DNA of 64,000 nucleotides from JAMCYG01 sp027365565. GTDB lineage: Archaea > Micrarchaeota > Micrarchaeia > Micrarchaeales > Micrarchaeaceae. Numbering within the stretch: position 1 is the stretch's first letter; the number at the start of each line of letters is the position of its first letter. Position numbers and translations under genes: made by a program. Under the pieces are notes generated by a model. That model made no database searches, was not told the origin of the DNA, and saw nothing but the letters and a program-made list of their open reading frames with translations. Shown here in pieces: positions 18,161 through 27,025 of the stretch. The stretch lies in assembly GCA_027365565.1 (NCBI GenBank), contig DAHXMI010000004.1, forward strand, positions 1 through 64,000. The letters run 5' to 3'.

Positions 18161-19213
18161 CTAGAATATGTCAAATTTCCCGAACGAAATCTCAGAACCA
18201 AGTGCCTTTGCAAGCTCTCTTATGGAAATTATAGTGAGTATAATGCTGAATGTGGGTAAGAAGAACACTTCCACTATCAGTATCGAAATAATGTTGATGG
18301 CGTGTTCGACCCATGCTTCTGCCTCACCCATCACATTCTTCAATGTATTTGATATACCATTCAGAACTCCAGTACCTACTGTGTTCGCACTTTCGTATGA
18401 AGTTGCACTGGAGACCAGATTGCTGTTGGTTGACTGAAGATCGGCCGCTAGTGCACTGGACAGGCCTGAATTTATGCTACTTGAGTAACTACTGGTTATC
18501 TGGGCATCGAGCAGGTATGACATGGGAAAAACAGTAAAGAGGCCTATTGCTATGGCTATTATAGTGCCACCTAGCTTCCGCGTAAAATAGAAAGTCCGCA
18601 ACACAATACCTATTGGCAGTAGAACAGGAACTGCAACCATTGACACGACATTCAGCAGCACTGCCTGTACTTCTATACCCATTATGGCAAATGTCAATGC
18701 GCTCATTAGGTAGCTAAGCTGTTGGAGTACTGGGTTTACCACAGAAGCGAGTGATATTCCCACTATGACTATACTGAATTTTAGTGAACCTATTAGGGCC
18801 AGCAACACGTATGTTAGAGACACTGGAGCAAGGAGTCCTATCGCGGATTCAAGCAATGAAGCCGTTTGAGTGCCATTTATCGTTAATGTCCCAATGCCGA
18901 CGAGATAATTGTATGCAAAGCATATCGCATAGTTGCTTGACATGTATTGCGCACAGTTTGTTGCTGCACCTGTGCTTTGCACTATGGAGTTTATAGTACC
19001 AGTAACTACGCCGACACTGCTAAAAGAGAAGAATAGTGCACCGACAATGACACCATTTATAATGGACTGATAGAGTTCAGTCTGTCCAAACTCCTTCAGT
19101 TTCTTATCATTCAGCGAATATCCAAGCCCTATGGCTATCCCAGATATTGCTATCATTATCGATACTATGCTGATTGCAATGTAGTAACCAGCAAAAGGGC
19201 TCGTCATTGGCAA
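18161..19213 (-). CDS. VirB6/CedA-like polytopic membrane channel protein
   Basis: The 350-residue protein has about seven hydrophobic helices. Landmarks are VLLPIGIVLRTFYFTRKLGG near residue 205, followed by a helix ending FPMSYLL, a Ser/Asn-rich exposed loop (about 245-285), and a last helix with FFLPTFSIILTIISIRELAK. Such polytopic proteins next to a VirB2-like pilin and VirB4 motor are typical of archaeal DNA import (Ced/Ted) and type IV secretion channels. It is the likely inner-membrane pore. Confidence 0.7.
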   Translation of the reverse strand: MPMTSPFAGYYIAISIVSIMIAISGIAIGLGYSLNDKKLKEFGQTELYQSIINGVIVGALFFSFSSVGVVTGTINSIVQSTGAATNCAQYMSSNYAICFAYNYLVGIGTLTINGTQTASLLESAIGLLAPVSLTYVLLALIGSLKFSIVIVGISLASVVNPVLQQLSYLMSALTFAIMGIEVQAVLLNVVSMVAVPVLLPIGIVLRTFYFTRKLGGTIIAIAIGLFTVFPMSYLLDAQITSSYSSSINSGLSSALAADLQSTNSNLVSSATSYESANTVGTGVLNGISNTLKNVMGEAEAWVEHAINIISILIVEVFFLPTFSIILTIISIRELAKALGSEISFGKFDIF

Positions 19214-19223
19214 CCACTTCGTT

Positions 19224-19571
19224 TTAGGTATAGTTGCTGATGGAATTGCTGAGTAAGTGGGCGGACGCCAAGGACAAGGAAGTTGAAGCAGCGCTCAGCA
19301 CACCTACTATGACTGCACCGATTATGATGTTTATGGCGGTGGAATGGAAGGATGCTTTTTTATCGTAAGGGAGCATCTGTCCTACTGCATAGAAGATGCC
19401 TGCTATTACAAACATTATTGCACTGAGTATTGGGCCAACTTGCGATAGCACAAGCTTAACCGAATCAAGTGTTGCCAGTATGTTAAGTGCATATGGCTGC
19501 TGGAGGACAAGGAAGATAGCTCCTGAAAGGAGATACATACCTATTCTATGGATTTGCGGAATCAAGTGCAT
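19224..19571 (-). CDS. VirB2/TrbC-like pilin precursor
   Basis: The 115-residue protein starts with a signal peptide-like helix (MYLLSGAIFLVLQQPYA), followed by a hairpin of two hydrophobic helices (GPILSAIMFVIAGIFYAVGQ and INIIIGAVIVGVLSAA) joined by a short basic loop (LPYDKKASFH). This size and topology match VirB2/TrbC pilins and the archaeal CedA1/TedC import pilins. It is the first gene of the operon. ATG 19571 is supported by GGTG 5 nt upstream; the in-frame TTG 19589 lacks a site. Confidence 0.72.
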   Translation of the reverse strand: MHLIPQIHRIGMYLLSGAIFLVLQQPYALNILATLDSVKLVLSQVGPILSAIMFVIAGIFYAVGQMLPYDKKASFHSTAINIIIGAVIVGVLSAASTSLSLASAHLLSNSISNYT

Positions 19572-19613
19572 GATGACACCTTTTACCAAAGTATATACTG
19601 TTTACTAAAATAA

Positions 19614-19627
19614 ATGTTTATATACTT
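19614..19627 (-). promoter_or_regulatory. TATA box of the DNA-transfer operon
   Basis: On the minus strand the sequence AAAGTATATAAAC lies about 45 nt before ATG 19571, placing transcription start near 19590. It is the only strong TATA box found upstream of the overlapping genes, so it probably drives the whole operon. Confidence 0.6.
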
Positions 19628-19632
19628 TTGTA

Positions 19633-19653
19633 TTGCCAATTAAAAATTGGCAA
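19633..19653. promoter_or_regulatory. perfect inverted repeat next to the DNA-transfer promoter
   Basis: TTGCCAATT and AATTGGCAA form a perfect 9-bp dyad around AAA. It lies directly upstream of the TATA box of the pilin operon, where archaeal activators or repressors often bind. A protein operator is the simplest reading. No dedicated regulator gene is adjacent. The arms also fall in a short open stretch (TTG 19633 to TAA) that may be a gene remnant. Confidence 0.5.
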
Positions 19654-19755
19654 ATAGAGGAACAGTGCCATCATGCAATAATCAAGGCATTGAAAGAAGA
19701 AAAAGAGGTACTTATGTAACGTCAACGTCGCATCTGCCAAATTTGTTTAAACCCA

Positions 19756-20643
19756 TCACTGGAAGACCCCTACGCCAAATATCCTCGGTTGGGCTTCCCT
19801 GAGCAGAAGGAACTTCCTGCTTTTCACGTAGGGTATGGCCTTCGCAAGTATCAGCTTCCAAGAGTCACCCTCCTTCACTGCACTGACATTGGACTTCGAG
19901 AACCCGGACACAAGCACGGCCTCGAAGCTGCCGCTTGATGGGTCGAAGAACTTGCTGAATGTGAGGCTCGCCTTTGCTTCCTTCTTCGCCTCAATGCGTT
20001 CTGTGGCGATAAAGTCCCCCCTGTCTATCTCAGAATATCCCATACCCTTGATAGCTATGCCTATCCTGGTGCCAGTCGGTACTTCTTCCATGTCATTATC
20101 CTGTACCTGTATCGACCTTACATCTACGCGCTTCCCGCTGGAGTGCAGCAGCGCGTCGTGCTTCCTTATCTTGCCGCTGGTGACCATACCCAGAACTATA
20201 TCACCTATCCCTTTGACAGGGAAGGCCTTGTCGACCTCTATGGCATTAAACCCTGAGGGTCCTTGTTCCCCCTTTGTTTTGAATATTTCATCCAGCAGTT
20301 TGTCCCTAGAAACCACGCTGGCAGTCACGCCAGACCCTTCGATGATGTCTGCCACATCGTTGTCATCCGTGACGAGCGTTCTTATGCCGAGAAGACCACA
20401 TGCCACAAGCGATTCTCCGAAGACTTTGTCTATCCTGACTGTGCTGAGCACGGCGACGTCGGCGAACAGGAATGCGGTCGCAACCCCGTAGAACTTGTCC
20501 TCAAAGTTTGTGGGGGTCAGTATGGTCAGGAACCTGTCATCCATTTTCCTGTTATAGAAGGTGACGCCATCCTCGCTGCCCTTCTTGCCGAGTGATGCTG
20601 CCAGATCAGGGTCATTGGGTACGGCCGCTATGAAACATTCCAT
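19756..20643 (-). CDS. EF-Tu/SelB-like protein lacking GTPase motifs
   Basis: The N-terminal 130 residues keep the size and rhythm of a translational GTPase domain but have no P-loop, DxxG or NKxD motif. The part from about 145 onward resembles domains 2 and 3 of EF-Tu: FPVKGIGDIVLGMVTSGKIRKHDALL, then RVDVRSIQVQDNDMEEVPTGTR as in SelB or EF-1A. The protein cannot be a GTP-driven factor as read. Archaea do carry such EF-Tu-like proteins, but I do not know a confirmed role. ATG 20643 is preferred; GTG 20652 is in frame upstream. Confidence 0.65.
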   Translation of the reverse strand: MECFIAAVPNDPDLAASLGKKGSEDGVTFYNRKMDDRFLTILTPTNFEDKFYGVATAFLFADVAVLSTVRIDKVFGESLVACGLLGIRTLVTDDNDVADIIEGSGVTASVVSRDKLLDEIFKTKGEQGPSGFNAIEVDKAFPVKGIGDIVLGMVTSGKIRKHDALLHSSGKRVDVRSIQVQDNDMEEVPTGTRIGIAIKGMGYSEIDRGDFIATERIEAKKEAKASLTFSKFFDPSSGSFEAVLVSGFSKSNVSAVKEGDSWKLILAKAIPYVKSRKFLLLREAQPRIFGVGVFQ

Positions 20644-20708
20644 TATATGCACTTTTTATAATCTTAATGACCTTAATTGGATTGTGATTTATTAAAACAG
20701 TGTGCGTG

Positions 20709-21878
20709 ATGAACGGGAAGAATGCCGATAGGTTTCTTGTTGTGGCGGACAGGCGCATGCTAGATAACGCGATAGGAGAACTGCATGGTTCATTTGACGA
20801 TCTAGAGCACACTATCGTGTGCAGCGATGGCTCCATAGCGGTCATAGATGCGAAGTCGAAGAAGATGGGCATGTCACCTGTAAACAGGATAAGCAAAGCG
20901 CTCACATTCTCGTACATCGTTTTCCATGAGTGGGAGATTATAGATTCCAAGTATGACAAGGACAGTATAGTCGCAAGCATAAAGAACCTGCTGAGCGGCA
21001 AGATGAATCCAACGTTCATGATTGAGGCCAAGGCTGTCGAGGCCGGTCTCGACATGAACGCGAAGAGCGTTGAGGTGGAGATAGGTATGATGGTCGAAGC
21101 GTCTGGCTTCCGTCCCAGCCTCACTGCCCCGGACATGTATGTATACCTAATAATATCCGCGAATAAGACGGCTATAGGCTACTCAGACATGGCCGCATAT
21201 CCAGGGGCGATCGACCCATTCAGGATTGCGAATGCCAATCCGGACAATGAGCTTAACAGGGCGGAACTGAAGTTCAGGGAAGCAGTGAAATTCTTCGAGA
21301 TGGATGTGCTAAGGTGGCGCCTTGCGATAGATGTGGGCGCGGCTCCTGGGGGATGGACTGCAGCGCTGTCGCGGATGATGTGCAAGGTCGTGGCAGTAGA
21401 CAGCGCCATCCTCGACTATGAGAGCACGTACGCAAGGAAGACCCTCATCATATATGGCACGGGTGATGACAGCGTAGAACCATACAAGGGCAAGGCTGGC
21501 ATAGATATTGAGGAGTTCAGAGACGGGCTGATGCCGCTCTCGGAATACCTGAACGGCTATGACGTAGTTCACCTTAAGGCGAACGTCGGCTCCCCCACGA
21601 AGAACTTTGATGATTATCTGCTGCAACTGAGAGGTGCTGATGCCATAGTGATAGACTCGAATATGGCGCCGGAGAAGAACGCAAAGATAGCAGTGAGGCT
21701 CAAGGATACGCTGCATGCCGGGACAACGCTGATCATGACGATAAAGCTCTTCGACCCAGACGTGCAGAAACATGTCGACGACGTGAAGGCAGCGCTGGAG
21801 GGAAGCTACATAGGCATCAGGCTGAAGAAGCTGCATTACAACCGCATGGAACTCACCCTGATGGCCACGAGGACATAG
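20709..21878 (+). CDS. THUMP-domain FtsJ-like RNA methyltransferase
   Basis: Residues about 50-180 form a THUMP-like RNA-binding domain. They are followed by a Rossmann methyltransferase with SAM motif AIDVGAAPGGWTAALSR near 210. This layout recalls RlmM-type 2'-O-methyltransferases of 23S rRNA. A conserved lysine in FDPDV-context (IKLFDPDVQKH) near the end fits the K of the FtsJ KDKE tetrad. A TATA-like TGATTTATTAAAAC lies about 25 nt before ATG 20709, suggesting a leaderless transcript. The exact substrate position is unknown. Confidence 0.82.
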   Translation: MNGKNADRFLVVADRRMLDNAIGELHGSFDDLEHTIVCSDGSIAVIDAKSKKMGMSPVNRISKALTFSYIVFHEWEIIDSKYDKDSIVASIKNLLSGKMNPTFMIEAKAVEAGLDMNAKSVEVEIGMMVEASGFRPSLTAPDMYVYLIISANKTAIGYSDMAAYPGAIDPFRIANANPDNELNRAELKFREAVKFFEMDVLRWRLAIDVGAAPGGWTAALSRMMCKVVAVDSAILDYESTYARKTLIIYGTGDDSVEPYKGKAGIDIEEFRDGLMPLSEYLNGYDVVHLKANVGSPTKNFDDYLLQLRGADAIVIDSNMAPEKNAKIAVRLKDTLHAGTTLIMTIKLFDPDVQKHVDDVKAALEGSYIGIRLKKLHYNRMELTLMATRT

Positions 21879-21948
21879 CGCAGCGGCGGGGCTCGCTTAT
21901 TAAATGTTTTTCACAATATCATACTATCTGCTTGAAAGGGAGACGACC

Positions 21949-22848
21949 ATGAAGGACCTCAGCGTTGTAGTTCCAACCATGAACGAGGAATATGCCCCGA
22001 TTATAATAAGGCAGATATATGCAGAGCTCGGGAAGGACACGGAAGTAATCGTTATCGACAAGAGCACCCCGAAGATGAGGAAGCCGCTTGAGGCCACAGG
22101 TGCTAGAGTTGTCGTTCAGGAGACTAGGGGTTATGAAAATGCACTCATGGAGGGCTTCCGCCTGGCAAAGGGGGAAATCATTGCGAGCATAGACCCTGAC
22201 GGCACATATGCAGTTGAGGATCTTAAGAGGGTAGTCCATGAGCTCAGGAACGACGGAGAGTTCGCGTTCGTGGCAGGCAGCAGGCTGGAGAGGCTACCAA
22301 AGGATGCCATGACGCCTACGATTCGCTTCGGCAACTGGTTCCTGAAGAGCATGTTCAACATACTTTATAGGAGCAAAATGGGCGACGTGATGAACGGCAT
22401 ATTTGCAATGAAGAGAGGTGCTTTCGACACTATAAGGTACCTTGATGCTTACAGGGCCGGCACGCCCTTTTTTGAGATAGAGCTTGTGAGAAGAGGCTTT
22501 AAAATAAGAAGTATACCTATAAGCTACAAGCCGCGCAGCGGCTCCGAATCCAAGATAAGCAAGGCCAAGCCTTTCTACGGTGTTACAATAGCTTACCATG
22601 CGATAAGATATGCGAGGGACTACAGCCCATTGCTCATATTCGGCAGCATAGGGGTCGTGCTCATGATAGCAGGTATAGTCCTAGGCGGTTTGGTCTTCGC
22701 CAACTACCTTCAAGCAGGCACTCTCACCGAGATAGGCAGGGCCCTCATAGCGTTCATGCTCGTGGTCGTCGGTTTCCTCTCAGTCATATCCGGACTCATA
22801 CTAGACCTGCTTCTCGAGGTAGAGAAGAGCATCGTGAGGAAGAGATAG
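21949..22848 (+). CDS. family 2 glycosyltransferase, dolichol-phosphate sugar synthase type
   Basis: The GT-A domain opens with LSVVVPTMNEE and carries the DxD-like IDPDGTYAVEDL near residue 85 and the RRGFKIRSIPISYKPR segment near 195. Two hydrophobic helices close the protein (LLIFGSIGVVLMIAGIVLGG and LVVVGFLSVISGLI). Such enzymes attach a sugar to dolichol phosphate for N-glycosylation, which fits the sequon-rich surface proteins in the window. ATG 21949 follows GGGAG; ATG 21904 lies within a TATA-like stretch and is less likely. Confidence 0.85.
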   Translation: MKDLSVVVPTMNEEYAPIIIRQIYAELGKDTEVIVIDKSTPKMRKPLEATGARVVVQETRGYENALMEGFRLAKGEIIASIDPDGTYAVEDLKRVVHELRNDGEFAFVAGSRLERLPKDAMTPTIRFGNWFLKSMFNILYRSKMGDVMNGIFAMKRGAFDTIRYLDAYRAGTPFFEIELVRRGFKIRSIPISYKPRSGSESKISKAKPFYGVTIAYHAIRYARDYSPLLIFGSIGVVLMIAGIVLGGLVFANYLQAGTLTEIGRALIAFMLVVVGFLSVISGLILDLLLEVEKSIVRKR

Positions 22849-22942
22849 GAGCAGAAAGTTTACGGCGTTCCTTCCACAGGTTCAAAACCTTCTTATTGCT
22901 TGGCGCGAACTCTTTCTATCGTTTTGCAACGGTGAGCATAAG

Positions 22943-23566
22943 ATGGAACTGAATGAAGATAGATATGCGCGTGTGCCGGGCCGTGACGTGATAGACGCCA
23001 CTGTGGCCGCAATGAAGGCCAGGGGCTTTGACGTCGTAACTGCCGAGAATGGGCATGAGGCGTTGGAGAAGCTGAAGGGGATCGTGCCCAAGGGCGCAAG
23101 CGTCATGACGGGCTCTTCTACCACGCTGAACGAGATAGGGTTCTCTGCGCTTCTCGCGGAGGGTGTATGGAACGACCTGCACAAGCAGGTACTTGAGGAG
23201 CAGGACCAGGCGAAGCGCGCAGATATCAGGAAAGAAGCGGCGATAAAGGCCGACTTCTTCATCGCGAGCGTCAACGCGCTCTCGAAGAATGGGGAGCTAG
23301 TCTCGTGCGATGCTAGCGGCTCCAGGGTCTCGGCGTACCCGTTCGACGCCAAGCGCCTCGTGCTTGTCGTAGGTGCGCAGAAGATAGCAGTCAGCCTTGA
23401 GGAGGCCATGGCTAGGGTAAGGGAGTATGCGTTCCAGCTGGAGGACCAGAGGGCCAGGAAAGCCTACGGCATGGGCAGCGCGCTGGCGAAGTGGGTAATA
23501 CTCGAAAGGGAGATAGTGCCGCACAGGGTGACTGTCATCCTCGTCAACGAGAAGCTGGGCTTCTAA
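22943..23566 (+). CDS. LUD-domain (LutC/YkgG-like) protein
   Basis: The protein shows the LUD pattern: an N-terminal helix pair, GASVMTGSSTTLNEIGF near residue 50, IKADFFIASVNALSKNGELV in the middle and VLVVGAQKIAVSLEEAMAR near 150. Bacterial LutC helps lactate use, but stand-alone archaeal members have no settled role. A GGTGA Shine-Dalgarno 7 nt upstream supports the ATG. No lutA or lutB partner is nearby. Confidence 0.82.
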   Translation: MELNEDRYARVPGRDVIDATVAAMKARGFDVVTAENGHEALEKLKGIVPKGASVMTGSSTTLNEIGFSALLAEGVWNDLHKQVLEEQDQAKRADIRKEAAIKADFFIASVNALSKNGELVSCDASGSRVSAYPFDAKRLVLVVGAQKIAVSLEEAMARVREYAFQLEDQRARKAYGMGSALAKWVILEREIVPHRVTVILVNEKLGF

Positions 23567-23618
23567 TGGCAGGCTAGCCTGCCTTTTTATATTTTCTTTC
23601 TGAAATAGTAGCGATACG

Positions 23619-24503
23619 ATGAGGCTTCTGCATTCGTTGCCGCCATACAACCTATTCGGCATTGAGGAGCAGGACTACGACTCCGCTAGGGTAGCGGTGC
23701 TGCCGGTGCCGTACGACTCGACCGCATCATACAGGTCAGGCGCAAGAGATGGTCCGCACGCGATCATACAGGCAAGCAGGAACATCGAACTGTACAGCGA
23801 AGAGCTCGGCGCAGACATAAGCAAGATAGGCATATACACGCTTGACGAGCTCGAACCTGATGTGAATTCCGCGGAGGGGATGGCCAAAAGGATAGAGAAG
23901 GAGGTGAGCATAATCCTGGGCGATTCGAAGGTCCCCTTTCTGCTCGGCGGCGACCACAGCATATCGATAGGAGCCATAAGGGCGGTGGCAGGGTCCGCGC
24001 CCGCGAAGAGCTTCAGCGTTCTGCACTTCGACGCGCATTCCGACTCCAGGAACGAGTACATGGGAAGCAGGTACTCCCACGCGTGCGTGACTGCGAGGGC
24101 GCGCGAACTGGCGAAGAACTGCTACAGCGTTGGCGTGAGGAGCGTAGACGAGGACAGCGCGGACGCCTACAGGAAGGAGATGCTCTACATGAGTGACGTG
24201 AAGAAACTGGGCATCGAAAAGACCGCTGACGTGATAGTAAAGAACACCGAGAAGGATGTTTACCTGACGATCGATCTGGATGTCCTTGACCCTGGCATAA
24301 TGCCGAGCACCGGCACGCCTGAGCCTGATGGCATGGACTTCCAGACCATAACGGGAATACTCAAACTGGTGCTGAAGAAGAAGAGGCTTCTTGGCCTTGA
24401 CATGACAGAGCTGTGCCCCATTCCAGGAATGGTGGCGCCCGACTACACCGCCGCGAAGCTTGCATACCTGCTTTTGGGATATGCATCACTTGAAAGGAAA
24501 TAG
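23619..24503 (+). CDS. speB: agmatinase/arginase-family ureohydrolase
   Basis: The manganese ligands are in place: GGDHSISIG, HFDAHSDSRNEY and LTIDLDVLDPGIMPSTGTPEPDG. The 294-residue length and the GTPEPDG segment favour agmatinase, which makes putrescine and urea from agmatine, as in archaeal polyamine synthesis. Other ureohydrolases share these motifs, so substrate is inferred. Confidence 0.9.
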   Translation: MRLLHSLPPYNLFGIEEQDYDSARVAVLPVPYDSTASYRSGARDGPHAIIQASRNIELYSEELGADISKIGIYTLDELEPDVNSAEGMAKRIEKEVSIILGDSKVPFLLGGDHSISIGAIRAVAGSAPAKSFSVLHFDAHSDSRNEYMGSRYSHACVTARARELAKNCYSVGVRSVDEDSADAYRKEMLYMSDVKKLGIEKTADVIVKNTEKDVYLTIDLDVLDPGIMPSTGTPEPDGMDFQTITGILKLVLKKKRLLGLDMTELCPIPGMVAPDYTAAKLAYLLLGYASLERK

Positions 24504-24532
24504 GAATAGGAAAAGGAAGGAATGAGGGATGC

Positions 24533-25600
24533 TCACTTGTCCCTCTTTGCCACGTGCCCTATCGAGTTTATGGCTAGCTCTTTTATCGGCGAGTCGGGTA
24601 CGTCGGCATGGTGCTCCCTGAATTTCTCCACCGCAATGTCAGTGAACCTTTCGGCCTCGGACTGCGCGTACTTTATAGAGCCAAGCTCGTTGAAAGTGTC
24701 GAGCACCCACTTGACGTCATTGTCCTTCTTCTGCTGCCTTTGGAGTATGTAAATGCCCTTCATCCTTTCGAGCGTGGCCTGAGATGCGTTCTGCACGGCG
24801 TGCCACAGTATGAGTGTCTTGGCGCCCTCCCGCACGTCGTTGCCTATCGTCTTGCCCAGAGTCTCGACTGTTGAAACACAGTCAAGTATGTCGTCCTTTA
24901 TCTGGAAGGCGTTGCCCACAGGTATGCCATATTCTAGCATCTTGCTCAACTCTTCTTTCTTCGCCCCGCCTATTATGGCGCCGCACTGCATAGGGCCAGC
25001 GACGCTGTAGTAACCGGACTTCGCGTATATCGACTTGTAATAATCATCTAACGTGAATTTAGTTATGTCGGGCTCACGCACCAGGCTCAGGTCGTAGTAC
25101 TGTCCCACGTGGGTGGTAAACATTATGTCGTACAACTGCTCGAAGTATGCCTTGCCGCGCTCTCCTCCTAGCGCATTCGATGCGTCGTAAGCCATCTTCC
25201 ACAGTATGTTGTGCAGCGTGTCTCCCGCGTCTATAGCATAAACAGGATTGTACATCACGTGCGCGGCCGGAGCACCTCTTCTCAACTCATTGCTGTCCAT
25301 CCAGTCGTCATGCATGAGGAAGTAGTCCTCGGACGCCTGCTGCACTGCGGCAGGGAGTATTGCATCTTTCATGTCGCCGCCGTAGAGCGCGGTCCAGAGG
25401 AGCAGGTATCCCGGCCTTCGGTACTGCCCGCGCCTGTCCACGTAGCATCTGACCATCTCGTTGAACTTGGCGGGCTCGCCGGTGGGCATGTACTCGCATT
25501 CCTTCCTGTAGACCTCATCCTTGTACAGCCCTATGAACTCCTTGAAGTCTTTGGCCTGCGCGGCCTTATTTGCCCCCCCTCCGCTTGAATCGTTCGCCAT
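24533..25600 (-). CDS. isoprenyl diphosphate synthase, copy 1
   Basis: The two Asp-rich motifs are DDWMDSNELRRG near residue 98 and FQIKDDILD near 230. The bulky residues before the first motif (YFLMHDD) suggest a shorter product such as farnesyl diphosphate, but product length cannot be read safely. The C-terminal 60 residues are an extension. GGTGA upstream supports ATG 25600. A second family member follows on the same strand, and GGGP synthase, which uses geranylgeranyl diphosphate, is at 39.3 kb. Confidence 0.88.
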   Translation of the reverse strand: MANDSSGGGANKAAQAKDFKEFIGLYKDEVYRKECEYMPTGEPAKFNEMVRCYVDRRGQYRRPGYLLLWTALYGGDMKDAILPAAVQQASEDYFLMHDDWMDSNELRRGAPAAHVMYNPVYAIDAGDTLHNILWKMAYDASNALGGERGKAYFEQLYDIMFTTHVGQYYDLSLVREPDITKFTLDDYYKSIYAKSGYYSVAGPMQCGAIIGGAKKEELSKMLEYGIPVGNAFQIKDDILDCVSTVETLGKTIGNDVREGAKTLILWHAVQNASQATLERMKGIYILQRQQKKDNDVKWVLDTFNELGSIKYAQSEAERFTDIAVEKFREHHADVPDSPIKELAINSIGHVAKRDK

Positions 25601-25714
25601 CTTATATTCACCCAGGTTTGACAATTATTAAACAGGAAAAGGCACATTTATACCTTCCTGCAGGTATCGACAAATGCATAACAGGCACTGGCGCGTCTTA
25701 AGCTTGTGCTGCAC

Positions 25715-26872
25715 TCAGACCGTTCTGGTTGTCATGAAACCGAAGATATATCTGAGCTTCTTTTTTGCATCGGATTCAGGTATTACCTCTTCCAATATCT
25801 TCATTGCATCGTTCAGGTGCTCATTCTCAAGCTGCGCAGCGTGCTCAATCGCGCCGGACTTTCGGATTATGTCTATCGCACGATCTATCTTTTTCTTATC
25901 GGTAGTATGCTCTTCCAATATCCTGACAAGCTCGACCGCCTCCTTCTTCGAGGAGTGCTGGAGTGCGTATGATACCAGGACAGTCACTTTGCCTTCCGTT
26001 ATGTCCTCGCCTGCGCCCCCTTTGTTCTGCGCCACGTCGCTCTCGGTGATGTTGAGCACGTCATCCCTAATCTGGAATGCTATGCCTATCTGGTCCGCGA
26101 GCACGCCTATCTTTTCGAGCGTATGGTCGTCTGCGCCGCCTATTGCCGCGCCTATTTTCATTGCTATGCCGAGAAGAGCGCCGGTCTTGTTGGCGAGGCA
26201 CTGCATTATCTGTTCTTCTGTTATCGAATCTAACTTCACCTCCTGGTTGTGCCAGGATATGTCTATTGCCTGGCCAACGCCGAGGCGGGTCATGTCCCTT
26301 ATTATGTATCTGGCCATCCTGAACTTGACGCTTTCGTCCAGCTTCCTGCTGTCGAAAACCGCATTGAGCGGAAGGAAGAACATTGTCGAGCCCAGGTTGA
26401 TGCTCTTCGGAACGCCGTACAGCTTGTGGACGGTGTCCTTGTCCCTTCTTTTATCGCTGTTGTCCTCTATGTCGTCATGTATCAGAGTGCCTGTGTGTAT
26501 GACCTCCGGCACGACCGCGAATTCGAGGAACTTGTTCGAATCGACGCCGAACGCGTCCATGACAAGGATCGCGGACAGGGGCCTCAGCCTCTTGCCTCCG
26601 AGGTTTAGTATGTACTTGGCCGGTTCGCGTATGCCATTCTCTATGCCGCGCTCGTCATATACGTAGCCGGGACCCAGGTATGGGCTCCGCAGGTACTTTG
26701 GCGAGGTGAACCTGTCAAGGCTTGCGGAAAGCATGACATTGACCTTTCCGACAGTATCTACCATCCATTTCTTTATCGCCTGCTTCTCCGCATCGTCCAC
26801 CTGCGCCGAAACGGCTTCCTTCTGCTGCACGCTCAGCTGGGTTTTCTTGACGTGTTTAGTGGTATCTGGCAT
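25715..26872 (-). CDS. isoprenyl diphosphate synthase, copy 2 (GGPP synthase candidate)
   Basis: Motif 1 is HDDIEDNSDKRR near residue 140 and motif 2 is FQIRDDVLN near 260. The LNLGGKRLRPL substrate site is complete. The 385-residue chain has an N-terminal extension of about 40 residues. Smaller residues before motif 1 (IHTGTLIHDD) fit a longer C20 product, so this is the better candidate for the geranylgeranyl diphosphate used in archaeal lipids. A TATA box (ACATATAAATATTG on the minus strand, about 26898-26908) precedes it. Confidence 0.88.
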   Translation of the reverse strand: MPDTTKHVKKTQLSVQQKEAVSAQVDDAEKQAIKKWMVDTVGKVNVMLSASLDRFTSPKYLRSPYLGPGYVYDERGIENGIREPAKYILNLGGKRLRPLSAILVMDAFGVDSNKFLEFAVVPEVIHTGTLIHDDIEDNSDKRRDKDTVHKLYGVPKSINLGSTMFFLPLNAVFDSRKLDESVKFRMARYIIRDMTRLGVGQAIDISWHNQEVKLDSITEEQIMQCLANKTGALLGIAMKIGAAIGGADDHTLEKIGVLADQIGIAFQIRDDVLNITESDVAQNKGGAGEDITEGKVTVLVSYALQHSSKKEAVELVRILEEHTTDKKKIDRAIDIIRKSGAIEHAAQLENEHLNDAMKILEEVIPESDAKKKLRYIFGFMTTRTV

Positions 26873-27025
26873 GATTATCGGAGAAAAAAGGCAAGCTGCA
26901 ATATTTATATGTTGCTTTTGGCCGATCTTAAGAATTCGTCAATTCTCGAAGTATTGACAAAGTCTTTATTTATTATGCCACTTATGGTTCAGCCGCAAAA
27001 TGGGCCTTCTGAAGTTCTGAAGATG

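Noticed and set aside
19633..19720. Short open stretch from TTG 19633 to TAA
   Set aside because: About 28 codons overlapping the operon promoter and dyad; it looks somewhat protein-like but has no start context, so it is at most a remnant.
26922..26960. AGAATT/AATTCT short hairpin upstream of tRNA-Val
   Set aside because: Six AT-rich base pairs only; expected by chance.
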